NCBI GenBank assembly: GCA_019310865.1
Contig: JAFDDL010000092.1
Span: 1-10,195 of the forward strand
Origin: Deltaproteobacteria bacterium
GTDB lineage: Bacteria; Desulfobacterota; Desulfobacteria; Desulfobacterales; JAFDDL01
Direction of reading: 5' to 3'
DNA: 10,195 bases
Shown: one piece after another, positions 1 through 7,019 of the stretch
Position numbering within the stretch: the stretch's first letter is position 1
How the letters are laid out: each line of letters starts with the position of its first letter
Program-made: the position numbers and the translations under genes
The notes under the pieces: generated by a model
What the model saw: only the letters and a program-made list of their open reading frames with translations
Told to the model about the DNA's origin: nothing
The model's database searches: none

Positions 1-1783
1 GGCCTTGACGAGAAATTTCGGACATTACGGGGGCAATGTCGGTAGTTATGCGGGAAACTACCGGGCGGCCATCCTCGGCGGCATGTACACCTATGTGGCC
101 GAGGACCCCTTTCAGACCCAGCTGGACCCGAACGGCAAAACCAAGAGCCGGAAATGCTCAAAATATGAGTCGGCCCATTATTTCAATTATGGGGACCGGC
201 CCTTGCGGGTGGGCGGCCATCTCTTTACGGGAAAAACACATATGAACACGCCGTCCAAGGCGATGCTCCTGACCAATTCCAACTCCATCATTGGAAACGC
301 CAAGGGCCATTACGATGTGGTGTTCAATACCCTGCCCAAGTTCGAGCTGGTGACGGTGGCCGATTACTGGTGGACGGCCAGCTGTGAGTATGCGGATATC
401 GTATGGGGGGTGGATGCCCCGGCGGAATTCAAGCAGCCGGACTTTACCGCTTCATGCACCAACCCCTTTGTCCAGGTCTATCCGAGAACCCCGTTGCCGC
501 GCGTGTTTGATACGAAATCCAACGTGAAGGTGCTTGCCGGCATGGCCCATGCCCTTGGGAAAATCATGGACGACAAGCGATATGACGATTACTGGAAGTT
601 TGTAAACGACGACCGGGTGGATGTTTATGCCCAACGGATCATCGATGATTCCTCCCAGCTGGCCGGATACAGGATCGGAAACCTTGAAGACGATGCAAAG
701 ATGGGAAAACCGGCCCTGGTCAACTTCAGGACCTATCCGCGGATCTCCAGTTTTGAACAGGTTCAGGAAGGAAAGCCCTTTTACACAAAATCCGGAAGAC
801 TCGAGTTCTACCGCAACGAAACCGAGTGGCGGGAGCATGGCGAGAATATGGTTGTCTACCGCGAGGCCATCGATGCCACCTTCTACGAACCCAACGTCAT
901 CGTCGGAAAAGCACATCCTGCCATCCGCCCCCACAAGCCGGAGGACTGGGGCTTTTCCTCAGCGGATCTTTCCACGGAAACAAGACAGGTCCGCAACATT
1001 CAGCTTTCCGGAAAGGCGTTGCTGGAGACCCAGCACCCGCTGATGAAAAGGGAGGGGTACCGGTTTATCATGCACACACCGAAATACCGGCATTCGGTGC
1101 ATACCACCCCGGCCGATACGGACATGGTGGCCATCTGGTTCGGCCCCTTTGGCGACGTCTACCGCAGAGACAAGCGGTTGCCGTTTGTCATGGATATGTA
1201 CCTGGACATCAACCCCCTGGATGCCCGGGAAATGGACATTGCCGATGGCGATTATATCCACATTGATCCGGATCCGGAGGATCGGCCGTATCGGGGCTGG
1301 AAAGAAAGCGATCGGAATTACAAGGTGGCGCGGCTGCTTTGCCGGGCCCGTTATTATCCGGGAACCCCCCGGGGTGTCACCCGGATGTGGCACAACAATT
1401 ACTGCGCCACCATCGGCAGCGTGAAGGGGCATGAAACCCGGGAAGACGGCCTTGCCAAGAACCCGGAGACCCATTACCAGGCCATGTTCAGATACGGCAG
1501 CCACCAGAGCACCACCCGGGCATGGCTGCGCCCGACCCTGATGACCGATTCACTGGTTCGAAAGAACATGTTCGGCCAGTCCATCGGCAAGGGCTTTGCG
1601 CCGGACATTCACTGCACGAACGGTGCGCCCCGGGAAGGGTTTGTGAAAATCACCAAGGCGGAAGATGGCGGCATCGGGGGCAAGGGCCGTTGGACCCCTG
1701 CCACCCGGCATATCCGGCCGACTTACGAAGACGAAAAAATGAAAGCTTTCATGGACGGCCGATACATCAAGATCAACAAATAG
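1..1783 (+). CDS. nxrA-like: NXR/Nar-like molybdopterin oxidoreductase, catalytic alpha subunit (C-terminal part, 5' truncated)
   Basis: This is the C-terminal half of a Mo-bisMGD catalytic subunit of the type II DMSO reductase family. The frame is open to the left edge (first whole codon at 2), so the TTG at 5 is not a real start; about 593 residues are visible and NXR alpha subunits run to roughly 1,100-1,150. Counting from the codon at 5, GGNVGSYAGNYRAA (9-22) lies in the Mo-cofactor region, a long middle section follows, and a molybdopterin-dinucleotide-binding domain starts near residue 353 with TPKYRHSVHTTPADTD (358-373) and WFGPFGDVYRRDKR (378-391). RYGSHQSTTRAWLRPTLMTD (496-515) and TKAEDGG (550-556) close the protein. 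From memory these stretches are nearly the same in Nitrospira NxrA. The family moves electrons between an oxyanion at Mo and the beta subunit's Fe-S clusters. The N-terminal Fe-S motif, Mo-ligating Asp and any Tat signal lie outside the window, so substrate and location are inferred. The beta gene follows after 16 nt. Confidence 0.88.
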   Translation, partial: ALTRNFGHYGGNVGSYAGNYRAAILGGMYTYVAEDPFQTQLDPNGKTKSRKCSKYESAHYFNYGDRPLRVGGHLFTGKTHMNTPSKAMLLTNSNSIIGNAKGHYDVVFNTLPKFELVTVADYWWTASCEYADIVWGVDAPAEFKQPDFTASCTNPFVQVYPRTPLPRVFDTKSNVKVLAGMAHALGKIMDDKRYDDYWKFVNDDRVDVYAQRIIDDSSQLAGYRIGNLEDDAKMGKPALVNFRTYPRISSFEQVQEGKPFYTKSGRLEFYRNETEWREHGENMVVYREAIDATFYEPNVIVGKAHPAIRPHKPEDWGFSSADLSTETRQVRNIQLSGKALLETQHPLMKREGYRFIMHTPKYRHSVHTTPADTDMVAIWFGPFGDVYRRDKRLPFVMDMYLDINPLDAREMDIADGDYIHIDPDPEDRPYRGWKESDRNYKVARLLCRARYYPGTPRGVTRMWHNNYCATIGSVKGHETREDGLAKNPETHYQAMFRYGSHQSTTRAWLRPTLMTDSLVRKNMFGQSIGKGFAPDIHCTNGAPREGFVKITKAEDGGIGGKGRWTPATRHIRPTYEDEKMKAFMDGRYIKINK

Positions 1784-1799
1784 GGGGGAAGATACCGAC

Positions 1800-2936
1800 A
1801 TGCAGCTACGAAAAGTCTATAACTGGCAGCTGAACCGGCGCGTCGCCTATGTGTATCCGCAAAGTCGGCCCAAGAAACAGTGGGCCATGATTTTTGACCT
1901 GAACAAATGTATTGCCTGCCAGACCTGCTCGGTGGCTTGCAAGACCACCTGGACCTCCGGAAAGGGGCAGGAATACATGTTCTGGAATAACGTGGAGACG
2001 AAACCCTACGGCGGGTATCCGGTGGGCTGGGATCTTGGCATCTTGTCGAAATTAAAGATGCAGCAGTGGACCGGCGATAAGTACACCGGTAAAACCTTGT
2101 TTGAGGCGGCGAAAATTGACGAAAAAATCCTTCAGCACATCCCTGAAGATGAAGATTGGGCCTACCCGAATATCGGAGAGGACGAGATCTGCGGAACAGT
2201 CAACCAGGGGGACTGGATCGCCTCTCTTCCGCACCGGATCTGGATGTTCTATCTGCCCCGGACCTGCGCACACTGCACCTATCCGGCCTGCCTGGCCGCC
2301 TGCCCGAGAAAGGCGATTTATAAGAGACCCGAGGATGGGATCGTCCTGATCGATCAGGCCCGGTGCCGCGGCTACAGGGAGTGCGTCCGGTCGTGCCCCT
2401 ATAAAAAATCCATGTTTAACGTGGAGACACGGATCAGTGAAAAATGCGTGGGGTGTTATCCCAAGATCGAGCAGGGTGAGATGACCCAGTGTGTAACAAA
2501 CTGCATCGGAAAGATCCGGCTGAGCGGGTTCGTCTCCACGCCTGAAAAAGCCGTGCAGGAAAACCCCATGGACTATCTGATCCATACGCGAAAGCTTGCT
2601 CTGCCGCTCTACCCGCAATTTGGCCTGGAGCCGAATATCTATTACATTCCGCCGATTCACGTGCCCCTTCCCTACCTTGAGCAGATGTTCGGACCCGGGG
2701 CCGGAAAGGCCGTGGAAACATACCGGCACATCGTGGATGACCAGACCCTCAAGGGGTTGCTGGTACTTTTCGGGAGCATGGAAAAGAGCATCAATTCATT
2801 TAAAGTCGACGACTCGCATGCATACGGCTTTGATGAAAAGGGCAATGAGGTCATAAAAGTGCCTGTCACCGAGCCGATTTTTGAGAGAGATTTTTTCGAT
2901 GAAAAGCTGAATGCATACCGACATAACACACCGTAA
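1800..2936 (+). CDS. nxrB-like: NXR/Nar-like Fe-S electron-transfer beta subunit
   Basis: A 378-residue ferredoxin-type subunit that should relay electrons between the Mo subunit and the gamma heme through four Fe-S clusters. Cysteine groups are C37-C40-C43-C47, C156-C159-C164-C168, C189-x5-C195-x3-C199 with Tyr192 where a cluster Cys would sit, and C216-C219 plus C231-C235. In this family an aromatic residue inside the third group (CRGYREC, 189-195) marks a [3Fe-4S] cluster. NXR-type signatures are GKGQEYMFWNNVETKPYGGY (54-73), ACPRKAIYKRPEDGIVLIDQ (167-186) and LPLYPQFGLEPN (268-279). Nitrospira NxrB is recalled as about 429 residues, so this one is shorter, mainly between residues 80 and 145. 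It differs from the recalled Nitrospira form in having Cys, not Asp, at position 47. There is no signal peptide; subunits of this kind are normally exported with the Tat-targeted alpha subunit. A purine-rich GGGGGGAAG lies about 8 nt before the ATG. The gamma gene begins 17 nt after the stop. Confidence 0.92.
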   Translation: MQLRKVYNWQLNRRVAYVYPQSRPKKQWAMIFDLNKCIACQTCSVACKTTWTSGKGQEYMFWNNVETKPYGGYPVGWDLGILSKLKMQQWTGDKYTGKTLFEAAKIDEKILQHIPEDEDWAYPNIGEDEICGTVNQGDWIASLPHRIWMFYLPRTCAHCTYPACLAACPRKAIYKRPEDGIVLIDQARCRGYRECVRSCPYKKSMFNVETRISEKCVGCYPKIEQGEMTQCVTNCIGKIRLSGFVSTPEKAVQENPMDYLIHTRKLALPLYPQFGLEPNIYYIPPIHVPLPYLEQMFGPGAGKAVETYRHIVDDQTLKGLLVLFGSMEKSINSFKVDDSHAYGFDEKGNEVIKVPVTEPIFERDFFDEKLNAYRHNTP

Positions 2937-2953
2937 GCACGGAGGAGGCTGAT

Positions 2954-3823
2954 ATGAAGAAGATGGCATGTATCTTCTTTGGACTGTTTTTTATTTTTGG
3001 CGTTGCGTTGGCTGAAAAGAAACGATTTGTGGAATTCACGTCGCACCGCACCCCCCTGGATGTCAGCAGCGTCAAAATCCATGATGACGTGTGGAAGACG
3101 ATACCGCCTTATCGACAGCCGCTTCAGCGCCAGTTTCTTGAAATGCCGAAGCCTGCGAAGGTCGGGGTCAAGGAAGTCTTTGTTCAATCGATCCATGACG
3201 GCAAACATATTGCATTCCGGATGGTGTGGCCGGATGCCACAAAAAATGAAACCCCGGGAATCACCCGGTTTTCAGACGCTGCCGCCATTCAGTTCCCCGT
3301 GGACCGGGAAGCTTTCCCGGAGTATTTTATGGGAGAAGCGGAAAAAAAAGTGCACATATTGTACTGGCGGGCATGGCGGAGCAAGGACCGGGAAAGCGGG
3401 TTTCAGACCACCAAGAGTGCCTATCCGAACATGACCACGGACATCTATACCTTTGATTATCCGATAGAGGGCACGGGGACCCAAAAGACCCAGGAAGAAA
3501 AGGATATCTTCATCCCCGGAAAAGCGGCAAATAATCCCATGTCCTTTCCCACAAAACGCATCATCACGGAATTGTCTTCAGCCGGACCGGGCACCATTTC
3601 ATTCAAGAATATTGAAAACACCTCGGGCGATACCGCATGGGAAGATGGGCAATGGACGGTCGTAATCAGAAGACCGCTGGCGGTTGATGATGCGCAAAGT
3701 GTTCGGTTTTCCCCCGGGGAGAGAATGCCGGTGGCCTTTGCGATCTGGGAAGGAGAACAGCTTGAAGTGGGGGGCAGGAAGGCCGTCAGCCCGGCTTGGG
3801 CGGAAGTGGAGGTAGAAAAATAA
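2954..3823 (+). CDS. nxrC-like: Periplasmic b-heme gamma subunit (EbdC/DdhC/NxrC type)
   Basis: A 289-residue secreted protein of the ethylbenzene-dehydrogenase/DMSO-reductase type II gamma family, which binds one b heme and accepts or donates electrons at the beta subunit. Residues 1-20 form a Sec signal peptide: MKK, a Phe/Ile/Leu-rich core, and likely cleavage after ALA20. The mature part opens with a FVEFTSHRTPLDVSS stretch typical of the family's beta-sandwich. Two candidate heme ligands are visible: Met126 in EYFMGEAEKKVHILYWRAW (123-141) and Lys276 in GGRKAVSPAW (273-282). These correspond to the Met and Lys axial ligands known for EbdC. A cleavable Sec peptide on gamma together with a beta subunit lacking one is the usual pattern for the periplasmic enzymes of this family. 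The ribosome binding site GGAGGAGG (2941-2948) is strong and supports this ATG. The stop overlaps the next start by one base (TAATG). Confidence 0.85.
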   Translation: MKKMACIFFGLFFIFGVALAEKKRFVEFTSHRTPLDVSSVKIHDDVWKTIPPYRQPLQRQFLEMPKPAKVGVKEVFVQSIHDGKHIAFRMVWPDATKNETPGITRFSDAAAIQFPVDREAFPEYFMGEAEKKVHILYWRAWRSKDRESGFQTTKSAYPNMTTDIYTFDYPIEGTGTQKTQEEKDIFIPGKAANNPMSFPTKRIITELSSAGPGTISFKNIENTSGDTAWEDGQWTVVIRRPLAVDDAQSVRFSPGERMPVAFAIWEGEQLEVGGRKAVSPAWAEVEVEK

Positions 3824-4506
3824 TGGTAGAATTGATTTATCTTTATAAAATACTTTCCCTCGGGTTTTCTTATCCGGATGAGAAGACCTGGGCATTGCTC
3901 GAAAAGCACATGTCCATGTTCCCCGGCCTTTCCGAAGGGGAAACGCTGACTCGCCTCGCCCGCTTTAAAGAATGCTTTATGGAGAACCGACGCCGGCTGG
4001 ATAATCTGAGGTCCGAATATCTCAGCCTGTTTGATGTCGGTCGGGAGATATCCCCTTATGAGACGGAGTATATGAGGGAAAAGGTTTCCAGAAAACCCTT
4101 TGAGCTTGCCGACATCGCCGGCTTTTATACGGCCTTCGGCTTTGCTGTTCATGAGAACATGCAGAATAAAGAGGCCCTGGACCACATAACGATTGAGCTT
4201 GAGTTCATGGCCATCCTGGCCTGGAAAGAGGCATACGCAACAGAGCGCAATCAGGATGAAAACGCAAAAATCGTTCAGGATGCCAGGATTAAATTTTTCA
4301 AGGAGCATCTCGGGCAATGGGGCTTTTTCTTCTCCAAACGGATTGCCGAACAGGCGGATGACGGATTTTTCAACAGGCTGGCCTGGCTTTTGGAACGAAC
4401 CCTGAACCTGGAGTGCCGGCGATATTCGCTGGATGCATCTTTCTTTGATAAGGAATTAAACAAAGACCCGTATGAAGGTGTGAGAGGCGAATCGCTTATC
4501 TGTTAA
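3823..4506 (+). CDS. TorD/NarJ/DdhD-like molybdoenzyme maturation chaperone
   Basis: A 227-residue, mainly helical cytoplasmic protein of the TorD family (NarJ, DdhD, EbdD). Such proteins bind the apo alpha subunit and its signal peptide and hold back export until the Mo cofactor and Fe-S cluster are in place. Typical motifs are EYLSLF (65-70), SPYETEY (77-83), DHITIELEFM (120-129) and HLGQW (162-166). No signal peptide or membrane segment is seen. The ATG at 3823 is preferred: it overlaps the gamma stop as TAATG and has GTGGAGG at 3806-3812 as ribosome binding site. A longer reading from a TTG at 3796 would add MGGSGGRKI, which has no family resemblance. The tight coupling to the gamma gene suggests translational coupling and supports a chaperone dedicated to this enzyme rather than to another molybdoprotein. 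Confidence 0.88.
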   Translation: MVELIYLYKILSLGFSYPDEKTWALLEKHMSMFPGLSEGETLTRLARFKECFMENRRRLDNLRSEYLSLFDVGREISPYETEYMREKVSRKPFELADIAGFYTAFGFAVHENMQNKEALDHITIELEFMAILAWKEAYATERNQDENAKIVQDARIKFFKEHLGQWGFFFSKRIAEQADDGFFNRLAWLLERTLNLECRRYSLDASFFDKELNKDPYEGVRGESLIC

Positions 4507-4533
4507 ACCGGGGGTCACGGGAAGAGGGGAAAA

Positions 4534-5946
4534 ATGCACAGAACGTTTTATTTATGGCTGATGCTGGTGTCGGGCGTTGTTCTCTTAGTTTATATGGGCG
4601 CCACCTACTACAGCGAGGTGACACCGGAATGGCATGGCTACCAGAGCGCATACCGGGAGCTGATGATTCAGCGTGTGACCACGGAAGCCGCCAGAGATAA
4701 GGCCCGGTCAATGAAGGTTGCGCTTCAACAGGTATATCTGGGCGATCTGAAAAGAGTTGATCGCTGCACCTCTTGCCATATCGGGGCTGAAAACCCCTTA
4801 ATGGCGGACGCCGCCCTGCCCTTAAAAACCCACAGCGGCGACTACCTGAAGCACCATCCCATGGATAGCCACGGTTGTACCATCTGCCACAATGGCCAGG
4901 GCCGTGCCGTCAATCAGAAAGAAGCCCATGGCCTGGGGCATGATACCCATTGGGACCGTCCTCTCATACCATTTGAATTTATTCAAAGTGCCTGCGCCGC
5001 GTGTCACGATCTTGACATGCTCAAAACCAAGGGGGGTGCCAAGGTCGCCAAGGGTGAACAATTGTTCACGGAAAGGGGCTGCAAGGGCTGTCACAAACTC
5101 GAAGGGATCGGAGGCGTTCTCGGAAAATCCCTGGACGGCGTGGGCTCCCAGCCGGTGGCGTATTTCCCCATGCGCTATGTGCAGGGAGAGAAAACGATCT
5201 ACACCTGGATGAAGGAGCACTTTGATGACCCGAGAAATGTGGTCCTCGAAAGTGAAATGCTGGCAAATCTTACCGATGAGGAGTCCAATCTTTTAACGAC
5301 CTATTTGCTGTCACTTCGCTCAGAAGAGGTGCCGAAGACGTACAGGCGCATTGCAGAGAGGATGCCGGCCGGAACCGTCGGAGCCGATGGTGTGGCGCTG
5401 TATAAAACATATTGTGGGGCCTGTCATGATACGGGAATGAACAGTGTCTACGACGAAGTGTTCAATCGAACGATCCCGGCCATTCAAAATCTCGAATTTT
5501 TAAGGGCCGCCGACGACACATATCTGAAAACGGTTATTTCAGAAGGCCGTGCAAACACACAGATGACAGCATGGAAGGAGGATGCCGCCGGTCTTTCCGA
5601 TAAAGAGATCGACAAAATCCTGAAATACTTAACCCGGGACAGGCCAAGGGAAAAGCCCGAGCCGTTCAATGCTGCGGAATTTAAAGGGGACGCTGAAAAT
5701 GGCGAGGCACTGTACAAAGTGCGTTGCATGGGTTGCCATGGCGACAAGGGCCAGGGCGGTGTGGGCCTGAATCTGAGGAATCCTGTGGTGCAGAAAGATG
5801 CTTCTCTGGAATTTCTTGCCATAACCGTGCGCGATGGCAGGGCGGGAACCCACATGGCCGCCTTTGGCAAGGATGGCGTGGGCTTAAGGGATCAGGACAT
5901 CATGGATGTGATTTCCTATGTGAGGACCCTTTTGGGCAAGCAATAG
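4534..5946 (+). CDS. Membrane-anchored hexaheme cytochrome c
   Basis: A 470-residue c-type cytochrome with six CxxCH heme sites: C78-H82, C115-H119, C154-H158, C183-H187, C294-H298 and C398-H402. One N-terminal hydrophobic helix (about 5-23) has no clear cleavage site, so the protein is probably anchored in the inner membrane with the hemes in the periplasm. Residues 75-160 hold three closely packed hemes in a His-rich section (H100, H107, H108, H113, H132, H136, H139 are candidate distal ligands). Three class I monoheme cytochrome c domains follow (about 168-265, 281-368, 385-468), each with a likely distal Met: M241, M344 (NTQMTAW) and M441 (THMAAF). The start has AGAGGGGA 5-8 nt upstream, and the gene lies 27 nt after the chaperone gene. 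The natural reading is the redox partner that joins the molybdoenzyme to the respiratory chain; partner and direction are inferred. No recognised named orthologue. Confidence 0.85.
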   Translation: MHRTFYLWLMLVSGVVLLVYMGATYYSEVTPEWHGYQSAYRELMIQRVTTEAARDKARSMKVALQQVYLGDLKRVDRCTSCHIGAENPLMADAALPLKTHSGDYLKHHPMDSHGCTICHNGQGRAVNQKEAHGLGHDTHWDRPLIPFEFIQSACAACHDLDMLKTKGGAKVAKGEQLFTERGCKGCHKLEGIGGVLGKSLDGVGSQPVAYFPMRYVQGEKTIYTWMKEHFDDPRNVVLESEMLANLTDEESNLLTTYLLSLRSEEVPKTYRRIAERMPAGTVGADGVALYKTYCGACHDTGMNSVYDEVFNRTIPAIQNLEFLRAADDTYLKTVISEGRANTQMTAWKEDAAGLSDKEIDKILKYLTRDRPREKPEPFNAAEFKGDAENGEALYKVRCMGCHGDKGQGGVGLNLRNPVVQKDASLEFLAITVRDGRAGTHMAAFGKDGVGLRDQDIMDVISYVRTLLGKQ

Positions 5947-6004
5947 CAGCCGGCGTATATTTCCGGCCTCCATGTTGATCCCACCGGTACTGATCATCGA
6001 ACCG

Positions 6005-6358
6005 CTAGCAAGTCAAGTGGAAGCAGGCTGCCACCGATATGCCGGCCGCTGTAGCTTTGTTAAACTGGGTCGCAGCGGTCGCCGTGGGGGACACGTCAAC
6101 TTCGACGCCACGCTCCCGACACAGCGCCATTACGCGTTCGGATACTGTCATCAGGCCACTGGCACCGGTACCAATAACCAGCCTTCGAGGGGCTGCGTCA
6201 AGCACGGCGGCAATATCGGCAGGGACAAGACGGTGGCCCTGCTCCCGCCACCAGTTATCCTGAATGCGGCCGTCCGGATAGAGGATCAGATCCGATGTAA
6301 ACGCCCGCCCGCTAACGATCATTCTGCCAAACGAATATTGATCGATTCCAAGTTTCAT
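6005..6358 (-). CDS. Mth938-like domain protein (DUF498 family), function unknown
   Basis: A complete 117-residue soluble protein made up of a single Mth938-like domain. Characteristic stretches are a start of the MKxxxYSFGRxxxxG kind, TSDLILYPDGRIQDNWWREQ (21-40) followed by GHRL, IGTGASGLM (62-70), and a C-terminal HLTC (114-117). Length and both ends fit the family, so it looks intact. The biochemical role of bacterial members is not established; eukaryotic relatives (AAMDC, NDUFAF3) include a complex I assembly factor, which should not be carried over here. The start is supported by AGGTGG (6370-6365 on the minus strand) 6 nt upstream. It follows the His/Met-rich gene after 44 nt on the same strand, with no obvious terminator between, so it may be the last gene of the metal-efflux unit. 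Any link to metals is inference only. Confidence 0.85.
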   Translation of the reverse strand: MKLGIDQYSFGRMIVSGRAFTSDLILYPDGRIQDNWWREQGHRLVPADIAAVLDAAPRRLVIGTGASGLMTVSERVMALCRERGVEVDVSPTATAATQFNKATAAGISVAACFHLTC

Positions 6359-6402
6359 GTCACCCCACCTGGGTAGTTTAAAGCAATCGTGCCCTGCGCC
6401 CG

Positions 6403-6939
6403 TTATTGAACGGAATATGTGAATTTATCAATCAATTTTTTTCCATCCGCCACAATCTTGGTCTTTACAATATAGTTCCCATTTGCATTGAAGTTGACAT
6501 CCGAACCGTAACCACCGCTCATTGCCATGCACATGCGTTTTTGTTTAACGCCATCCGGCCCTTCCACGAGATATCCAACTTTGGCGTTTTCAACCGTTTT
6601 TCCATCCGGGCGCTGAACGAAAACCATCAGATGATGGGTCATGGCCATTTCATGACCATGGCCGGCATCCTGCATGGCTTTCATTTGCGCCTGCATGTCA
6701 ATTAAGTGATAAGCGAACTTGTATCCGTCCACCATGGCGTTATGTATATTTTCTCCCTTATGGCCGGAGTGGTCCATTTCACCATGACCCGCATGCGCCA
6801 GGTTATGTCCTTCATGGGACATGCCTCCCATTGTTTTTCCGTCCGGCATTTTATGGGACATGTTTCCTGCCATAACGCCACCTGTTGTCAGGGTTACTAA
6901 AAAAATGCCAACTGCCAGTATTGTCCATATAGGTTTCAT
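6403..6939 (-). CDS. Secreted His/Met-rich protein with YtkA-like domain, putative periplasmic copper/silver-binding protein
   Basis: A 178-residue protein with a Sec signal peptide (hydrophobic 4-20, likely cleavage after VMA24). Residues 27-60 are a low-complexity metal-binding type segment with seven His and five Met in about 34 residues (MSHKM, MGGMSHEGH, HAGHGEMDHSGH). A second Met/His patch follows at 86-106 (MKAMQ, HGHEMAMTHHLM). The C-terminal part (about 103-178) reads as a small beta-sandwich of the YtkA-like kind: VFVQRPDGKTVENAKVGYLV, then a MCMAMSGGYGS turn and FxxxGxYxVKTKI. Cys137 and the surrounding Mets could bind Cu(I) or Ag(I). It lies 81 nt downstream of the cusA-type gene on the same strand, which fits a periplasmic metal scavenger or metallochaperone for that pump, but no function is proven. 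AGGAG sits 7 nt upstream of the ATG. Confidence 0.72.
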   Translation of the reverse strand: MKPIWTILAVGIFLVTLTTGGVMAGNMSHKMPDGKTMGGMSHEGHNLAHAGHGEMDHSGHKGENIHNAMVDGYKFAYHLIDMQAQMKAMQDAGHGHEMAMTHHLMVFVQRPDGKTVENAKVGYLVEGPDGVKQKRMCMAMSGGYGSDVNFNANGNYIVKTKIVADGKKLIDKFTYSVQ

Positions 6940-6966
6940 TTTTTTCTCCTTTTAGGGGTGTGCTTT

Positions 6967-7019
6967 AGTCGTTGCCATTTTTCATTCAACCATTGAATGA
7001 AAAAGATAAATAAGTCGTT
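6967..7019. repeat. Short direct repeats AGTCGTT flanking the palindrome
   Basis: AGTCGTT occurs at 6967-6973 and again at 7013-7019, one copy on each side of the 6978-7004 palindrome (neighbouring bases TT-AGTCGTT-G and TA-AGTCGTT-T). Seven bases could recur by chance in 81 nt only rarely but not impossibly. It may be part of a binding-site array or a trace of a small duplication. Confidence 0.25.
6978..7004. promoter_or_regulatory. Perfect 12-bp inverted repeat with 3-nt spacer in the cusA / His-Met-rich gene gap
   Basis: Arms TTTTTCATTCAA (6978-6989) and TTGAATGAAAAA (6993-7004) are exact reverse complements separated by CCA. It lies 17 bp past the cusA-type stop and 38 bp before the start of the His/Met-rich gene. 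On either strand the hairpin is followed by A residues, not by a U run, so it does not look like a standard intrinsic terminator. The inner ATTCAA/TTGAAT symmetry and spacing suit a dimeric repressor operator, possibly of an ArsR/SmtB-type metal sensor, or a 3'-end stabilising stem. The first is favoured because of the metal context, but no sensor gene is in view. Confidence 0.5.

Noticed and set aside
2052..2729. Antisense open frame (225 codons) within the beta subunit gene
   Set aside because: It lies entirely inside a gene with strong Fe-S motifs and has no recognisable domain.
1..2936. Assignment as ethylbenzene, p-cymene or alkane C2 dehydrogenase, or as selenate, chlorate or dimethylsulfide enzyme
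   Set aside because: The gene order fits these, but the beta motif ETKPYGGYP (not ETRPGxGYP-like) and the alpha C-terminal motifs agree better with the NXR branch. Not fully excluded, since the alpha N-terminus is missing.
3796..3822. Upstream TTG start adding nine residues to the chaperone
   Set aside because: The ATG at 3823 has a well-placed ribosome binding site, a TAATG overlap with the gamma stop, and begins directly with family-like sequence.
3457..4317. Long antisense open frame (286 codons) across the gamma/chaperone junction
   Set aside because: It runs opposite to two well-supported genes, shows no family motifs, and reads as a by-product of codon use on the coding strand.
5949..5967. 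Small hairpin GCCGG / CCGGC with a 9-nt loop just after the cytochrome stop, a possible terminator between the convergent operons
   Set aside because: The stem is only 5 bp and no T run follows on either strand. Termination probably happens in or near this 58-nt gap, but this hairpin is not convincing evidence.
6359..6402. Promoter or terminator between the His/Met-rich gene and the Mth938-domain gene
   Set aside because: Only a ribosome binding site (AGGTGG) can be supported; a 4-bp CCCA/TGGG symmetry overlapping it is too short to call.
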